A DNA stretch of 64,000 nucleotides from Leptodactylus fallax (Eukaryota > Chordata > Amphibia > Anura > Leptodactylidae), in the NCBI GenBank assembly GCA_947044405.1, contig CAMRHE010000501.1, positions 1,153,001 through 1,217,000 on the forward strand, in the 5' to 3' direction. Of this stretch, positions 12,201 through 24,756 are shown in pieces. Every line of letters starts with the position of its first letter. The first letter of the stretch is position 1. The notes beneath the pieces are model-generated. The model saw only the letters and a program-made list of their open reading frames with translations, was not told the DNA's origin and did not search any database. The position numbers and the translations under genes were made by a program.

Positions 12201-14832
12201 ATCCTGTATTATACTCCAGAGCTGCGCTCACTATTCTGCTGGTGCAGTCACTGTGTACATACATTACATTACTTATCCTGTATTATACTCCAGAGCTGCG
12301 CTCACTATTCTGCTGGTGCAGTCACTGTGTACATACATTACATTACTTATCCTGTATTATACTCCAGAGCTGCGTTCACTATTCTGCTGGTGCAGTCACT
12401 GTGTACATACATTACATTACTTATCCTGTACTGATCCTGAGTTACACCCTGTATTATACTCCAGAGCTGCGCTCACTATTCTGCTGGTGCAGTCACTGTG
12501 TACATACATTACATTACTTATCCTGTACTGATCCTGAGTTACATCCTGTATTATACTCCAGAGCTGCGCTCACTATTCTGCTGGTGTAGTCACTGTGTAC
12601 ATACATTACATTACTTATCCTGTACTGATCCTGAGTTATATCCTGTATTATACTCCAGAGCTGCACTCACTATTCTGCTGGTGCAGTCACTGTGTACATA
12701 CATTACATTACTTATCCTGTACTGATCCTGAGTTATATCCTGTATTATACTCCAGAGCTGCGCTCACTATTCTGCTGGTACAGTCACTGTGTACATACAT
12801 TACATTACTTATCCTGTATTATACTTCAGAGCTGCGCTCACTATTCTGCTGGTACAGTCACTGTGTACATACATTACATTACTTATCCTGTATTATACTC
12901 CAGAGCTGCGCTCACTATTCTGCTGGTGCAGTCACTGTGTACATACATTACATTACTTATCCTGTACTGATACTGAGTTACATCCTGTATTATACTCCAG
13001 AGCTGCGCTCACTATTCTGCTGGTGCAGTCACTGTGTACATACATTACATTACTTATCCTGTACTGATCCTGAGTTACACCCTGTATTATACTCCAGAGC
13101 TGCGCTCACTATTCTGCTGGTGCAGTCACTGTGTACATACATTACATTACTTATCCTGTACTGATCCTGAGTTACATCCTGTATTATACTCCAGAGCTGC
13201 GCTCACTATTCTGCTGGTGTAGTCACTGTGTACATACATTACATTACTTATCCTGTACTGATCCTGAGTTATATCCTGTATTATACTCCAGAGCTGCGCT
13301 CACTATTCTGCTGGTACAGTCACTGTGTACATACATTACATTACTTATCCTGTATTATACTTCAGAGCTGCGCTCACTATTCTGCTGGTACAGTCACTGT
13401 GTACATACATTACATTACTTATCCTGTATTATACTCCAGAGCTGCGCTCACTATTCTGCTGGTACAGTCACTGTGTACATACATTACATTACTTATCCTG
13501 TATTATACTCCAGAGCTGCACTCACTATTCTGCTGGTACAGTCACTGTGTACATACATTACATTACTTATCCTGTACTGATCCTGAGTTACATCCTGTAT
13601 TATACTCCAGAGCTGCGCTCACTATTCTGCTGGTACAGTCACTGTGTACATACATTACATTACTTATCCTGTACTGATCCTGAGTTACATCCTGTATTAT
13701 ACTCCAGAGCTGCATTCACTATTCTGCTGGTACAGTCACTGTGTACATACATTACATTACTTATCCTGTACTGATCCTGAGTTACAATCTGTATTATACT
13801 GCAGAGCTGCACTCACTATTCTGCTGGTACAGTCACTGTGTACATACATTACATTACTTATCCTGTACTGATCCTGAGTTACATCCTGTATTATACTCCA
13901 GAGCTGCGCTCACTATTCTGCTGGTACAGTCACTATGTACATATATTACATTACTTATCCTGTATTATACTCCAGAGCTGCACTCACTAACTATTCTGCT
14001 GGTGCAGTCACTGTGTACATACATTACATTACTTATCCTGTACTGATCCTGAGTTATATCCTGTATTATACTCCAGAGCTGCGCTCACTATTCTGCTGGT
14101 ACAGTCACTGTGTACATACATTACATTACTTATCCTGTATTATACTCCAGAGCTGCGCTCACTATTCTGCTGGTACAGTCACTGTGTACATACATTACAT
14201 TACTTATCCTGTACTGATCCTGAGTTACATCCTGTATTATACTCCAGAGCTTCGCTCACTATTCTGCTGGTACAGTCACTGTGTACATACATTACATTAC
14301 TTATCCTGTACTGATCCTGAGTTATATCCTGTATTATACTCCAGAGCTGCGCTCACTATTCTGCTGGTACAGTCACTGTGTACATACATTACATTACTTA
14401 TCCTGTATTATACTCCAGAGCTGCGCTCACTATTCTGCTGGTACAGTCACTGTGTACATACATTACATTACTTATCCTGTATTATACTCCAGAGCTGCGC
14501 TCACTATTCTGCTGGTACAGTCACTGTGTACATACATTACATTACTTATCCTGTACTGATCCTGAGTTACATCCTGTATTATACTCCAGAGCTGCGCTCA
14601 CTATTCTGCTGGTACAGTCACTGTGTACATACATTACATTACTTATCCTGTATTATACTCCAGAGCTGCACTCACTATTCTGCTGGTACAGTCACTGTGT
14701 ACATACATTACATTACTTATCCTGTATTATACTCCAGAGCTGCGCTCACTATTCTGCTGGTACAGTCACTGTGTACATACATTACATTACTTATCCTGTA
14801 TTATACTCCAGAGCTGCGCTCACTATTCTGCT
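9295..14832 (+). repeat. 5.5-kb 74/97-bp minisatellite, plus orientation
   Basis: The short unit is 74 bp ('tgtacatacattacattact' onward, with 'ccagagctgcgctcactatt'). The long unit is 97 bp, with 23 extra bases between two copies of ATCCTGTA, so a deletion between the two 8-bp repeats would turn a long unit into a short one. Consecutive 97-bp steps are visible at 10,155, 10,252 and 10,349. I estimate 60-70 units. Neither length is a multiple of three and frames stay open across many units because the unit is poor in stop codons. Those frames are not genes. Confidence 0.96.
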
Positions 14833-15487
14833 GATCTTGTCTTGTGTGTCCAGCTGTTTTGCGCTCCAGGATTGTCATCTCGATATTGTTTTTCTCTACT
14901 ACATGATTTATTTTTGGAAACCGTCAGCAATCCTGTCTTCAGACTTCTCTCCAATCTTCTCTTTGCTCCCATATTTCGAGGAGTCGCACATCAGGTCTTG
15001 GCAGATACTGAACAGCAGGGCATTGTGGGAGATTTCAGCTGTGAAGCTTTGGTGTAGATAACACATTTTGTTTTACTTACCGACCTCACAAACCTTGGCA
15101 GTGTATTCTGGGTCTTGTGGTTCACCAGGTGTTTTATTGTGTGTTTGTGGCCAGATGGTTAATTCTGCCTCTGATGTCCGCCATACAGAGAATGGATTGG
15201 CTGAGAGGAGACGCCCGGCCGGGATGAGCGCGCGTTCACACTTTGCAGATCACATCTTATCATCTGTATAATAATACCAGAGACCAATTGGTGCAGCGCC
15301 CCCCAGAGACCGCTCCTGGTGTACAGTAGTATCACCTACAGCAGCCTGTGTATCTAAGCCTAGCATGTGGGATACCGTCTTCTGATGTACCTAATCCTAT
15401 GATCTGTATCTAATCCTATCATGTATAACAATGTATTTAGGTGTATCTAAACTGAGTATGTGTGATACAGTCTCTGATATAACTCTG
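14833..15487. other. Unique island with degenerate minisatellite traces
   Basis: Unique sequence runs to about 15,335, followed by degenerate 'gtgtatctaa' repeat traces (15,336-15,485) related to 8,712-8,975. It includes a ZNF143-like word (separate entry). No exon is recognised. Its mirror copy at 63,042-63,699 is nearly identical. Confidence 0.7.
15012..15037 (-). promoter_or_regulatory. ZNF143/SBS-like motif
   Basis: The minus strand reads 'CTCCCACAATGCCCTGCTG', close to the SBS core TTCCCA..ATGC..TGCG bound by ZNF143 in vertebrate promoters. It is a single motif match, and frog interspersed repeats can carry the same word. It is repeated in the mirror arm at about 63,506-63,525. Confidence 0.3.
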
Positions 15488-18400
15488 ATCTGTTACCCCC
15501 GATTTCTCCCCCTCCTCTCTCATATTACCCCCGGTTTCTCCCCCTCCTCTCTCTTGTTACCCCCGGTCTCTCCCCCCTCCTCTGTCTTGTTACCCCCGGT
15601 CTCTCCCCCCTCCTCTTTCTTGTTACCCCCGGTCTCTCCCCCTCCTCTTTCTTGTTACCCCCGGTCTCTCCCCCTCCTCTCTCTTGTTACCCCCGGTCTC
15701 TCCCCCTCCTCTCTTTTGTTACCCCCGGTCTCTCCCCCTCCCCTGTCTTGTTACCCCCGGTCTCTCCCCCCTCCTCTCTTATGTTACCCCCCGGTCTCTC
15801 CCCCCTCCTCTCTCATCTTACCCCGGTTTCTCCCCCTCCTCTTTCTTGTTACCCCCGTTCTCTCCCCCTCCTCTTTCTTGTTACCCCCGGTCTCTCCCCC
15901 TCCTCTCTCTTGTTACCCCTGGTCTCTCCCCCTCCTCTGTCTTGTTACCCCCGGTCTCTCCCCCTCCTCTCTCTTGTTACCCCTGGTTTCTCCCCCCTCC
16001 TCTCTCATATTACCCCCAGTTTCTCCCCCCTCCTCTGTTATGTTACCCCCGGTTTCTCCCCCTCCTCTCTCATCTTACCCCGGTTTCTCCCCCTCCTCTT
16101 TCTTGTTACCCCCCGTTTCTCCCCCTCCTCTTTCTTGTTACCCCCGGTTTCTCCCCCCTCATCTTTCTTGTTACCCCCGGCCTCTCCCTCTCCTCTCTCT
16201 TGTTACCCCCGGTTTCTTCCCCCTCCTCTCTCTTGTTACCCCCGGCCTCTCCCCCTCCTCTCTCTTGTTACCCCCGGCCTCTCCCTCTCCTCTCTCTTGT
16301 TACCCCCGGTTTCTTCCCCTCCTCTCTCTTGTTACCCCCGGCCTCTCCCCCCTCCTCTCTCTTGTTACCCCCGGTCTCTCCCCCCTCCTCTCTCATATTA
16401 CCCCCAGTTTCTCCCCCCTCCTCTCTTATGTTACCCCCCGGTTTCTACCCCTCCTCTCTCATCTTACCCCGGTTTCTCCCCCTCCTCTTTCTTGTTACCC
16501 CCAGTTTCTCCCCCTCCTCTGTCTTGTTACCCTTGGCCTCTCCCCCTCCTCTCTCATCTTACCCCGGTTTCTCCCCCCTCCTCTTTCTTGTTACCCCCGG
16601 TTTCTACCCCTCCTCTCTCATCTTACCCCGGTTTCTCCCCCCTCCTCTCTCTTGTTACCCCCGGTCTCTCCCCCTCCTCTCTCTTGTTACCCCCCGGTCT
16701 CTCCCCCCCTCCTCTGTCTTGTTACCCCCGGTCTCTCCCCCCTCCTCTCTCTTCTTACCCCCAGTCTCTCCCCCTCCTCTCTCTTCTTACCCCCGGTCTC
16801 TCCCCCCTCCTCTCTCTTGTTACCCCCGGTCTCTCCCCCTCCTCTCTCTTGTTACCCCCGGTCTCTCCCCCCTCCTCTCTCTTGTTACCCCCGGTCTCTC
16901 CCCCTCCTCTCTCTTGTTACCCCCGGTCTCTCCCCCTCCTCTCTCTTGTTACCCCCGGTCTCTCCCCCTCCTCTCTCTTGTTACCCCCGGTCTCTCCCCC
17001 TCCTCTCTCTTGTTACCCCCGGTCTCTCCCCCTCCTCTCTCATATTACTCCCGGTTTCTCCCCCTCCTCTGTCTTGTTACCCCCAGTTTCTCCCCCTCCT
17101 CTTTCTAGTTACCCCCAGTTTCTCCCCCCTCCTCTTTCTTGTTACCCCGGTTTCTCCCCCCTCCTCTTCCTTGTTACCCCCAGTTTCTCCCCCTCCTCAT
17201 TCTTGTTACCCCGGTTTCTCCCCCCTCCTCTCTCTTGTTACCCCCAGTTTCTCCCCCTCCTCTTTCTTGTTACATCGGTTTCTCCCCCTCCTCTTTCTTG
17301 TTACCCCCGGACTCTCCCCCTCCTCTTTGTTGTTACCCCCGGTTTCTTCCCCTCCTCTCTTATGTTACCCCCGGTTTCTCCCCCTCCTCTTTCTTGTTAC
17401 CCCCGGTCTCTCCCCCTCCTCTCTCTTGTTACCCCCGGTCTCTCCCTCTCCTCTCTCTTGTTACCCCCAGTCTCTCCCCCTCCTCTCTCTTGTTACCCCC
17501 GGTCTCTCCCCCTCCTCTCTCTTGTTACCCCCGGTCTCTCCCCCCTCCTCTGTCTTGTTACCCCCAGTTTCTCCCCCTCCTCTTTCTTGTTACCCCCAGT
17601 TTCTCCCCCCTCCTCTTTCTTGTTACCCCGGTTTCTCCCCCTCCTCTTTCTTGTTACCCCCGGTTTCTCCCCCTCCTCTCTCTTGTTAACCCCGGTTTCT
17701 CCCCCTCCTCTCTCTTGTTACCCTTGGCCTCTCCCCCTCCTCTCTCATATTACCCCCGGTTTCTTCCCCTCCTCTCTCTTGTTACCCCTGGTTTCTCCCC
17801 CTCCTCTCTCTTGTTACCCCCGGTTTCTCCCCCTCCTCTCTCTTGTTACCCTTGGCCTCTCCCCCTCCTCTCTCATATTACCCCCGGTTTCTCCCCCCTC
17901 CTCTTTCTTGTTGCCCCCGATCTCTCCCCCCTCCTCTGTCTTGTTACCCCCGGTCTCTCCGCCTCCTCTCTCTTCTTACCCCCAGTCTCTCCCCCCCTCT
18001 CTCTCTTGTTACCCCCGGTCTCTGCCCCTCCTCTCTCATATTACTCTAAGTTTCTCCCCCTCCTCTTTCTTGTTACCCCCAGTTTCTCCCCCTCCTCTTT
18101 CTTGTTACCCCCAGTTTCTCCCCCTCCTCTCTCTTCTTACCCCCGGTCTCTCCCCCCTCCTCTCTCTTGTTACCCCCAGTCTCTCCCCCTCCTCTCTCTT
18201 GTTACCCCCGGTCTCTCCCCCTCCTCTCTCGTTACCCCCCGGTCTCTCCCCCCTCCTCTGTCTTGTTACCCCCAGTTTCTCCCCCTCCTCTCTCTTGTTA
18301 CCCCCGGTTTCTCCCCCTCCTCTCTCATATTACCCCCAGTTTCCCCCCCTCCTCTCTTATGTTACCCCCGGTTTCTCCCCCTCCTCTTTCTTGTTACCCC

Positions 18401-21400
18401 CGGTCTCTCCCCCTCCTCTCTCTTGTTACACCCGGTCTCTCCCCCTCTTCTGTCTTGTTACCCCCGGTTTCTCCCCCTCCTCTCTCATCTTACCCCGGTT
18501 TCTCCCCCCTCCTCTTTCTTGTTACCCCTGGCCTCTCCCCCTCCTCTCTCTTGTTACCCCCGGTTTCTTCCCCCCCCCCCTGGCCTCCCCCCCTCTCTTG
18601 TTACCCCCGGCCCCTTCTCTCTCCCCCCCTCCTCTCTCTTGTTACCCTTGGCCTCTCCCCCCTCCTCTCTCTTATTACCCCCCGGCCTCTCCCCCCCCCC
18701 CCCCCGGTTTCTCCCCCTCCTCTCTCATCTTACCCCGGTTTCTCCCCCCTCCTCTTTCTTGTTACCCCCGGTTTCTCCCCCTCATCTTTCTTGTTACCCC
18801 CGGCCTCTCCCCCCTCCTCTCTCATCTTACCCCGGTTTCTCCCCCCTCCTCTTTCTTGTTACCCCCGGTCTCTCCCCCTCCTCTCTCTTGTTACCCCCGG
18901 TCTCTCCCCCCTCCTCTCTCTTGTTACCCCCCGGTCTCTCCCCCTCCTCTCTCTTGTTACCCCCGGTCTCTCCCCCCTCCTCTCTCTTGTTACCCCCGGT
19001 CTCTCCCCCTCCTCTCTCATATTACACCCGGTTTCTCCCCCCTCCTCTTTCTTGTTACCCCCAGTTTCTGCCCCTCCTCTTTCTTGTTACCCCCAGTTTC
19101 TCCCCCTCCTCTCTCTTCTTACCCCCGGTCTCTCCCCCCTCCTCTCTCTTGTTACCCCCAGTCTCTCCCCCTCCTCTCTTTTGTTACCCCCGGTCTCTCC
19201 CCCTCCTCTGTCTTGTTACCCCCAGATTCTCCCCCTCCTCTCTCTTGTTACCCCCGGTTTCTTCCCCTCCTCTCTCTTGTTACCCCCGGTTTCTCCCCCT
19301 CCTCTCTCTTGTTACCCCTGGTTTCTCCCCCTCCTCTCTCTTGTTACCCTTGGCCTCTCCCCCTCCTCTCTCTTGTTACCCCCGGTCTCTCCCCCCTCCT
19401 CTCTCTTGTTACCCCCGGTCTCTCCCCCTCCTTTCTCTTGTTACCCCCAGTCTCTCCCCCCTCCTCTCTCTTGTTACCCCCGGTCTCTCCCCCTCCTCTC
19501 TCTTGTTACCCCCCGGTCTCTCCCCCTCCTCTGTCTTGTTACCCCCAGTTTCTCCCCCTCCTCTTTCTTGTTACCCCGGTTTCTCCCCCTCATCTTTCTT
19601 GTTACCCCCGGCCTCTCCCCCTCCTCTCTCTTGTTACCCCCGGTTTCTTCCCCCTCCTCTCTTATGTTACCCCCGGTTTCTCCCCCTCCTCTCTCATATT
19701 ACCCCCGGTTTCTCCCCCCTCCTCTTTCTTGTTACCCCCGGTCTCTCCCCCCTCCTCTGTCTTGTTACCCCCGGTCTCTCCCCCCTCCTCTCTCTTCTTA
19801 CCCCCAGTCTCTCCCCCCTCCTCTCTCTTGTTACCCCCGGTCTCTCCCCCTCCTCTCTCTTGTTACCCCCGGTCTCTCCCCCCTCCTCTCTCTTGTTACC
19901 CCCGGTCTCTGCCCCTCCTCTCTCATATTACTCCCGGTTTCTCCCCCCTCCTCTCTCTTATTACCCCCAGTCCCTCCCCCTCCTCTCTCCTATTACCCCC
20001 AGTCCCTCCCCCTCCTCTCTCCTATTACCCCCAGTCCCTCCCCCTCCTCTTTCTTATTACCCCCAGTTTCTCCCCCTCCTCTTTCTTGTTACCCCCGGTC
20101 TCTCCCCCCTCCTCTCTCTTGTTACCCCCGGTCTCTCCCCCTCCTCTCTGTTGTTACCCCCGGTCTCTCCCCCTCCTCTGTCTTGTTACCCCCGGTTTCT
20201 CCCCCTCCTCTTTCTTGTTACCCCCAGCCTCTCCCCCTCCTCTCTCTTGTTACCCCCGGTTTCTTCCCCCTCCTCTCTCTTGTTACCCCCGGTTTCTCCC
20301 CCCTCCTCTCTCTTGTTACCCCCGGTTTCTCCCCCTCCTCTCTCTTGTTACCCCGGTCTCTCCCCCTCCTCTCTCTTGTTACCCCGGTCTCTCCCCCCCT
20401 CCTCTCTCTTGTTACCCCGGTCTCTCCCCCCTCCTCTCTCTTGTTACCCCCGGTTTCTCCCCCTCCTCTCTCTTCTTACCCCCCGGTCTCTGCCCCTCCT
20501 CTCTCATATTACTCCCGGTTTCTCCCCCCTCCTCTCTCATCTTACCCCGGTTTCTCCCCCCTCCTCTTTCTTGTTACCCCCGGTTTCTCCCCCCTCATCT
20601 TTCTTGTTACCCCCGGCCTCTCCCCCCTCCTCTCTCTTGTTACCCCCGGTTTCTTCCCCTCCTCTCTCTTGTTACCCCCGGTTTCTCCCCCTCCTCTCTC
20701 TTGTTACCCCCCGGTTTCTCCCCCTCCTCTCTCTTGTTACCCCCGGCCTCTCCCCCTCCTCTCTCTTGTTACCCCCGGTCTCTCCCCCTCCTCTCTCTTG
20801 TTACCCCCGGTTTCTCCCCCTCCTCTCTCTTCTTACCCCCCGGTCTCTGCCCCTCCTCTCTCATATTACTCCCGGTTTCTCCCCCCTCCTCTCTCATCTT
20901 ACCCCGGTTTCTCCCCCCTCCTCTTTCTTGTTACCCCCGGTTTCTCCCCCCTCATCTTTCTTGTTACCCCCGGCCTCTCCCCCTCCTCTCTCTTGTTACC
21001 CCCGGTTTCTTCCCCTCCTCTCTCTTGTTACCCCCGGTTTCTCCCCCTCCTCTCTCTTGTTACCCCCGGTTTCTTCCCCTCCTCTCTCATATTACCCCCG
21101 GTTTCTTCCCCTCCTCTCTCTTGTTACCCCCGGTTTCTCCCCCCTCCTCTCTCATATTACCCCCGGTCTCTCCCCCTCTTCTCTCTTGTTACCCCCGGTC
21201 TCTCCCCCTCCTCTCTCTTGTTACCCCCGGTTTCTCCCCCACCTCTCTCTTGTTACCCCCGGTCTCTCCCCCTCCTCTCTCTTGTTACCCCCGGTCTCTC
21301 CCCCCTCCTCTCTCTTGTTACCCCCGGTCTCTCCCCCCTCCTCTCTCTTGTTACCCCCAGTCTCTCCCCCTCCTCTCTCTTGTTACCCCGGTCTCTCCCC

Positions 21401-21540
21401 CTCCTCTCTCTTGTTACCCCCGGTTTCTCCCCCCTCCTCTGTCTTGTTACCCCCGGTTTCTCCCCCTCCTCTCTCTTGTTACCCCCGGTTTCTCCCCCTC
21501 CTCTCTCTTGTTACCCCCCGGTCCCTCCCCTGCCTCTCTA
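15488..21540 (+). repeat. 6-kb 32-bp pyrimidine-rich minisatellite
   Basis: The unit is about 32 bp, made of 'ctctctcttgttacccccgg' plus 'tctctccccctc'. I estimate about 190 copies. Variants toggle GGTCTC/GGTTTC/GGCCTC, TTGTTA/CATATTA/CATCTTA and the length of C runs. The plus strand is almost all pyrimidine and the minus strand carries repeated G5 runs. All three plus frames stay open over kilobases, giving proline/serine/leucine-rich shadows up to 1,988 codons, because the unit lacks stops and its length cycles through the frames. Confidence 0.97.
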
Positions 21541-21573
21541 GTATTGCCCCAGGCACAGATAATTGTTTCGCTT

Positions 21574-22478
21574 GCCGCCATTTTTCCGTGCGTTCTTTGC
21601 TTCTCGCTGACCCTCTAGGACGCTCGTCCGGTAATGACAGGTCAGGACGGTGACCCCTCCCCCCGCTGCCGTGTAAAGCTGTGTCCTCCGCCCGCTCAGT
21701 GGCAGCCGCAGATGTTTACTAGACAGGCGAGTAATCAGCTGACATCTTAATTATCCTCTTATTAATGACGCCATTCTTGTTACCGTTACTGCGGTATGAC
21801 AGCGCGACGCCGAGACGCCACCGCAATATCGTGCAGAGGTTGCGTAGTGCAGCGGAGCGGGCATGTATCCGTAGAGGTGATTATACCGCTCGCGTCTTGT
21901 GATGCCGCCATCTTTGATTCTGATATCTGCAGGTACTTTAAATCTGGTGCCGTTTGGCGCAGTCTTACAATGAGACGAAAACCGTTACAATGTTTCGCCT
22001 GTCTGGATACAACATCGATTTGTCACCCACATCGCCCCGCTGGCATCCACAGCAGTAGTCCGGAGAAGCTGGGTGATGGCAGCCATGCTTTCTTGTCACC
22101 CAGCTTTCCTGGAGCAGAGATGAAAAGATGACAGAAGATAAATGTGAGGAGGAGATGGCGATGTGTGCCCGCTCCTCTGCGCCTCCTCCTGGCCTCAGGC
22201 TGATTGAGGACACTTGTGTGTGACAAGCTCCTGTGTTTAGCCTGCAGGGCAGAGAATAGACGGCAGCGAGGAGTAGACAAACCACCAACCAGAGCGGCGC
22301 CAGGAGGAACAACGGGGGAACACAATGGCAAGCAGCCTCCTCCCGCCCACCTTTGCAGTCCTGCACCCAGCTTTCCCACATCCCAGGAGATCAAACTGAC
22401 TGCACGTTTTCTTTTTCTCTTCTGCTTATAGATCTTCAGTTCTGTTTCTGCAGATAGTTATGGAGGCGGCCATCTTGT
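21574..22478. promoter_or_regulatory. Cluster of YY1-like GCCGCCAT words
   Basis: GCCGCCATTTTTC lies at 21,574, GACGCCATTCTTG at 21,767, GCCGCCATCTTTG at 21,904 and GGCGGCCATCTTGT at 22,465. All match or nearly match the reverse complement of the YY1 core AAGATGGCGGC. Four in 0.9 kb of CpG-containing unique DNA is suggestive of a promoter-type region, but no transcript is visible. Confidence 0.3.
22059..22113. other. Imperfect stem-loop built from GGAAAGCTGGGTGA-type halves
   Basis: The halves at 22,059-22,077 and 22,095-22,113 are inverted copies of each other, matching at about 15 of 19 positions, with a 17-base loop. The half-site core AAGCTGGGTGA also occurs at 5,467 (one base different), 22,365, 32,706, 32,904 and 32,980 in either orientation, so it appears to be a dispersed element. 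Confidence 0.55.
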
Positions 22479-22566
22479 CTGAGCTAATAACAGCATCCAG
22501 AGGTTTGCTTTACAGCAGCCACAAGGACCTTAGGTACCTGGAGTCTGGAGATGGCTCACTGACTTG

Positions 22567-22720
22567 TATAATAATAATAATAATAATAATACACTTTATT
22601 TATATAGCGCCAACATATTCCGCAGCGCTGTACAACTTGTAGGGATCAAGTACTGACGAAAAAAGATACATTACAAAGAAATAGTCAATTCATACACTGG
22701 GACTGAGGGCCCTGCTCGCA
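22567..22720 (-). mobile_element. 3' tail of an L2-like LINE, minus strand
   Basis: Read on the minus strand, this segment runs from the conserved word 'ctcttgcgagcagggccctc' through 'gcgctgtacaac'-type sequence to the typical frog LINE/SINE end 'gttggcgctatataaataaa' and an (ATT)n tail (22,568-22,592 on the plus strand). The word ATTGTAAGC-CTTG-GCAGGGCCCTC is shared with the LINE 3' end at 38,440-38,480. Only the 3' end is present, and upstream it passes straight into the 33/36-bp array. Confidence 0.75.
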
Positions 22721-24752
22721 AGAGCTTACAATCTATGAGGTAGAGGAGGTGACACAAGAGCTTACAATCTATGAGGTAGAGGAGGTGACACAAGAGCTTA
22801 CAATCTATGAGGTAGAGGAGGTGACGCAAGAGCTTACAATCTATGAGGTAGAGGAGGTGACACAAGAGCTTGCAATCTATGAGGTAGAGGTGACACAAGA
22901 GCTTACAATCTATGAGGTAGAGGTGACACAAGAGCTTACAATCTATGAGGTAGAGGTGACACAAGAGCTTACAATCTATGAGGTAGAGGTGACACAAGAG
23001 CTTACAATCTATGAGGTAGAGGAGGTGACACAAGAGCTTACAATCTATGAGGTAGAGGAGGTGACACAAGAGCTTACAATCTATGAGGTAGAGGGGGTGA
23101 CACAAGAGCTTACAATCTATGAGGTAGAGGAGGTGACACAAGAGCTTACAATCTATGAGGTAGAGGAGGTGACACAAGAGCTTACAATCTATGAGGTAGA
23201 GGAGGTGACACAAGAGCTTACAATCTATGAGGTAGAGGGGGTGACACAAGAGCTTACAATCTATGAGGTAGAGGAGGTGACACAAGAGCTTACAATCTAT
23301 GAGGTAGAGGAGGTGACACAAGAGCTTACAATCTATGAGGTAGAGGTGACACAAGAACTTACAATCTATGAGGTAGAGGAGGTGACACAAGAGCTTACAA
23401 TCTATGAGGTAGAGGTGACACAAGAGCTTACAATCTATGAGGTAGAGGAGGTGACACAAGAGCTTACAATCTATGAGGTAGAGGAGGTGACACAAGAGCT
23501 TACACTCTATGAGGTAGAGGAGGTGACACAAGAGTTTACAATCTATGAGGTAGAGGTGACACAAGAGCTTACAATCTATGAGGTAGAGGTGACACAAGAG
23601 CTTACAATCTATGAGGTAGAGGAGGTGACACAAGAGCTTACAATCTATGAGGTAGAGGTGACACAAGAGCTTACAATCTATGAGGTAGAGGAGGTGACAC
23701 AAGAGCTTACAATCTATGAGGTAGAGGTGACACAAGAGCTTACAATCTATGAGGTAGAGGAGGTGACACAAGAGCTTACAATCTATGAGGTAGAGGAGGT
23801 GACACAAGAGCTTACAATCTATGAGGTAGAGGAGGTGACACAAGAGCTTACAATCTATGAGGTAGAAGTGACACAAGAGCTTACAATCTATGAGGTAGAG
23901 GAGGTGACACAAGAGCTTACAATCTATGCGGTAGAGGTGACACAAGAGCTTACAATCTATGAGGTAGAGGAGGTGACACAAGAGCTTACAATCTATGAGG
24001 TAGAGGGGGTGACACAAGAGCTTACAATCTATGAGGTAGAAGTGACACAAGAGCTTACAATCTATGAGGTAGAGGTGACACAAGAGCTTACAATCTATGA
24101 GGTAGAGGAGGTGACACAAGAGCTTACAATCTATGAGGTAGAGGAGGTGACACAAGAGCTTACAATCTATGAGGTAGAGGTGACACAAGAGCTTACAATC
24201 TATGAGGTAGAGGTGACAGAAGAGCTTACAATCTATGAGGTAGAGGAGGTGACACAAGAGCTTACAATCTATGAGGTAGAGGTGACACAAGAGCTTACAA
24301 TCTATGAGGTAGAGGTGACACAAGAGCTTACAATCTATGAGGTAGAGGAGGTGACACAAGAGCTTACAATCTATGAGGTAGAGGTGACACAAGAGCTTAC
24401 AATCTATGAGGTAGAGGAGGTGACACAAGAGCTTACAATTTATGAGGTAGAGGAGGTGACACAAGAGCTTACAATCTATGAGGTAGAGGTGACACAAGAG
24501 CTTACAATCTATGAGGTAGAGGAGGTGACACAAGAGCTTACAATCTATGAGGTAGAGGAGGTGACACAAGAGCTTACAATCTATGAGGTAGAGGAGGTGA
24601 CACAAGAGCTTACAATCTATGAGGTAGAGGAGGTGACACAAGAGCTTACAATCTATAAGGTAGAGGAGGTGACACAAGAGCTTACAATCTATGAGGTAGA
24701 GGAGGTGACACAAGAGCTTACAATCTATGAGGTAGAGGGGGTGACAAGAGGT
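22721..24752 (-). repeat. 33/36-bp minisatellite grown from the LINE 3' end
   Basis: On the minus strand each unit is 'attgtaagctcttgtgtcac' followed by 'ctc(ctc)tacctcatag', so it starts with the LINE landmark ATTGTAAGCTCTTG. Long and short units differ by one GAG/CTC step. I estimate about 58-59 units. All steps are multiples of three, so one frame on each strand stays open for about 2 kb (plus-strand unit [11 protein letters not shown](E)). Rare variants at 23,355, 23,505, 23,864, 23,928, 24,031, 24,215, 24,440 and 24,656 are mirrored in the right arm. Confidence 0.95.
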
Positions 24753-24756
24753 ATCA

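Larger units (their letters stand above)
21541..22566. other. CpG-rich unique island, no gene recognised
   Basis: This is the least repeat-like kilobase in the left arm. It is CpG-rich around 21,790-21,910, has AT-rich homeodomain-type words at 21,746-21,766 and several GCCGCCAT-type words (separate entry), and a stem-loop at 22,059-22,113. Short frames on both strands at 21,796-22,431 have no recognisable domain and no splice-supported structure. A promoter or conserved non-coding element is possible. Confidence 0.5.

Noticed and set aside
9088..15061. Many open frames of 75-320 codons repeating 'CTYITLLILYYTPEL'
   Set aside because: They are shadows of the 74/97-bp array; the same text appears in several frames at once.
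15652..21618. A 1,988-codon open frame rich in proline, serine and leucine
   Set aside because: It coincides exactly with the 32-bp array. All three plus frames are open over kilobases because the unit has no stop and its length shifts the frame, and there is no start context or domain.
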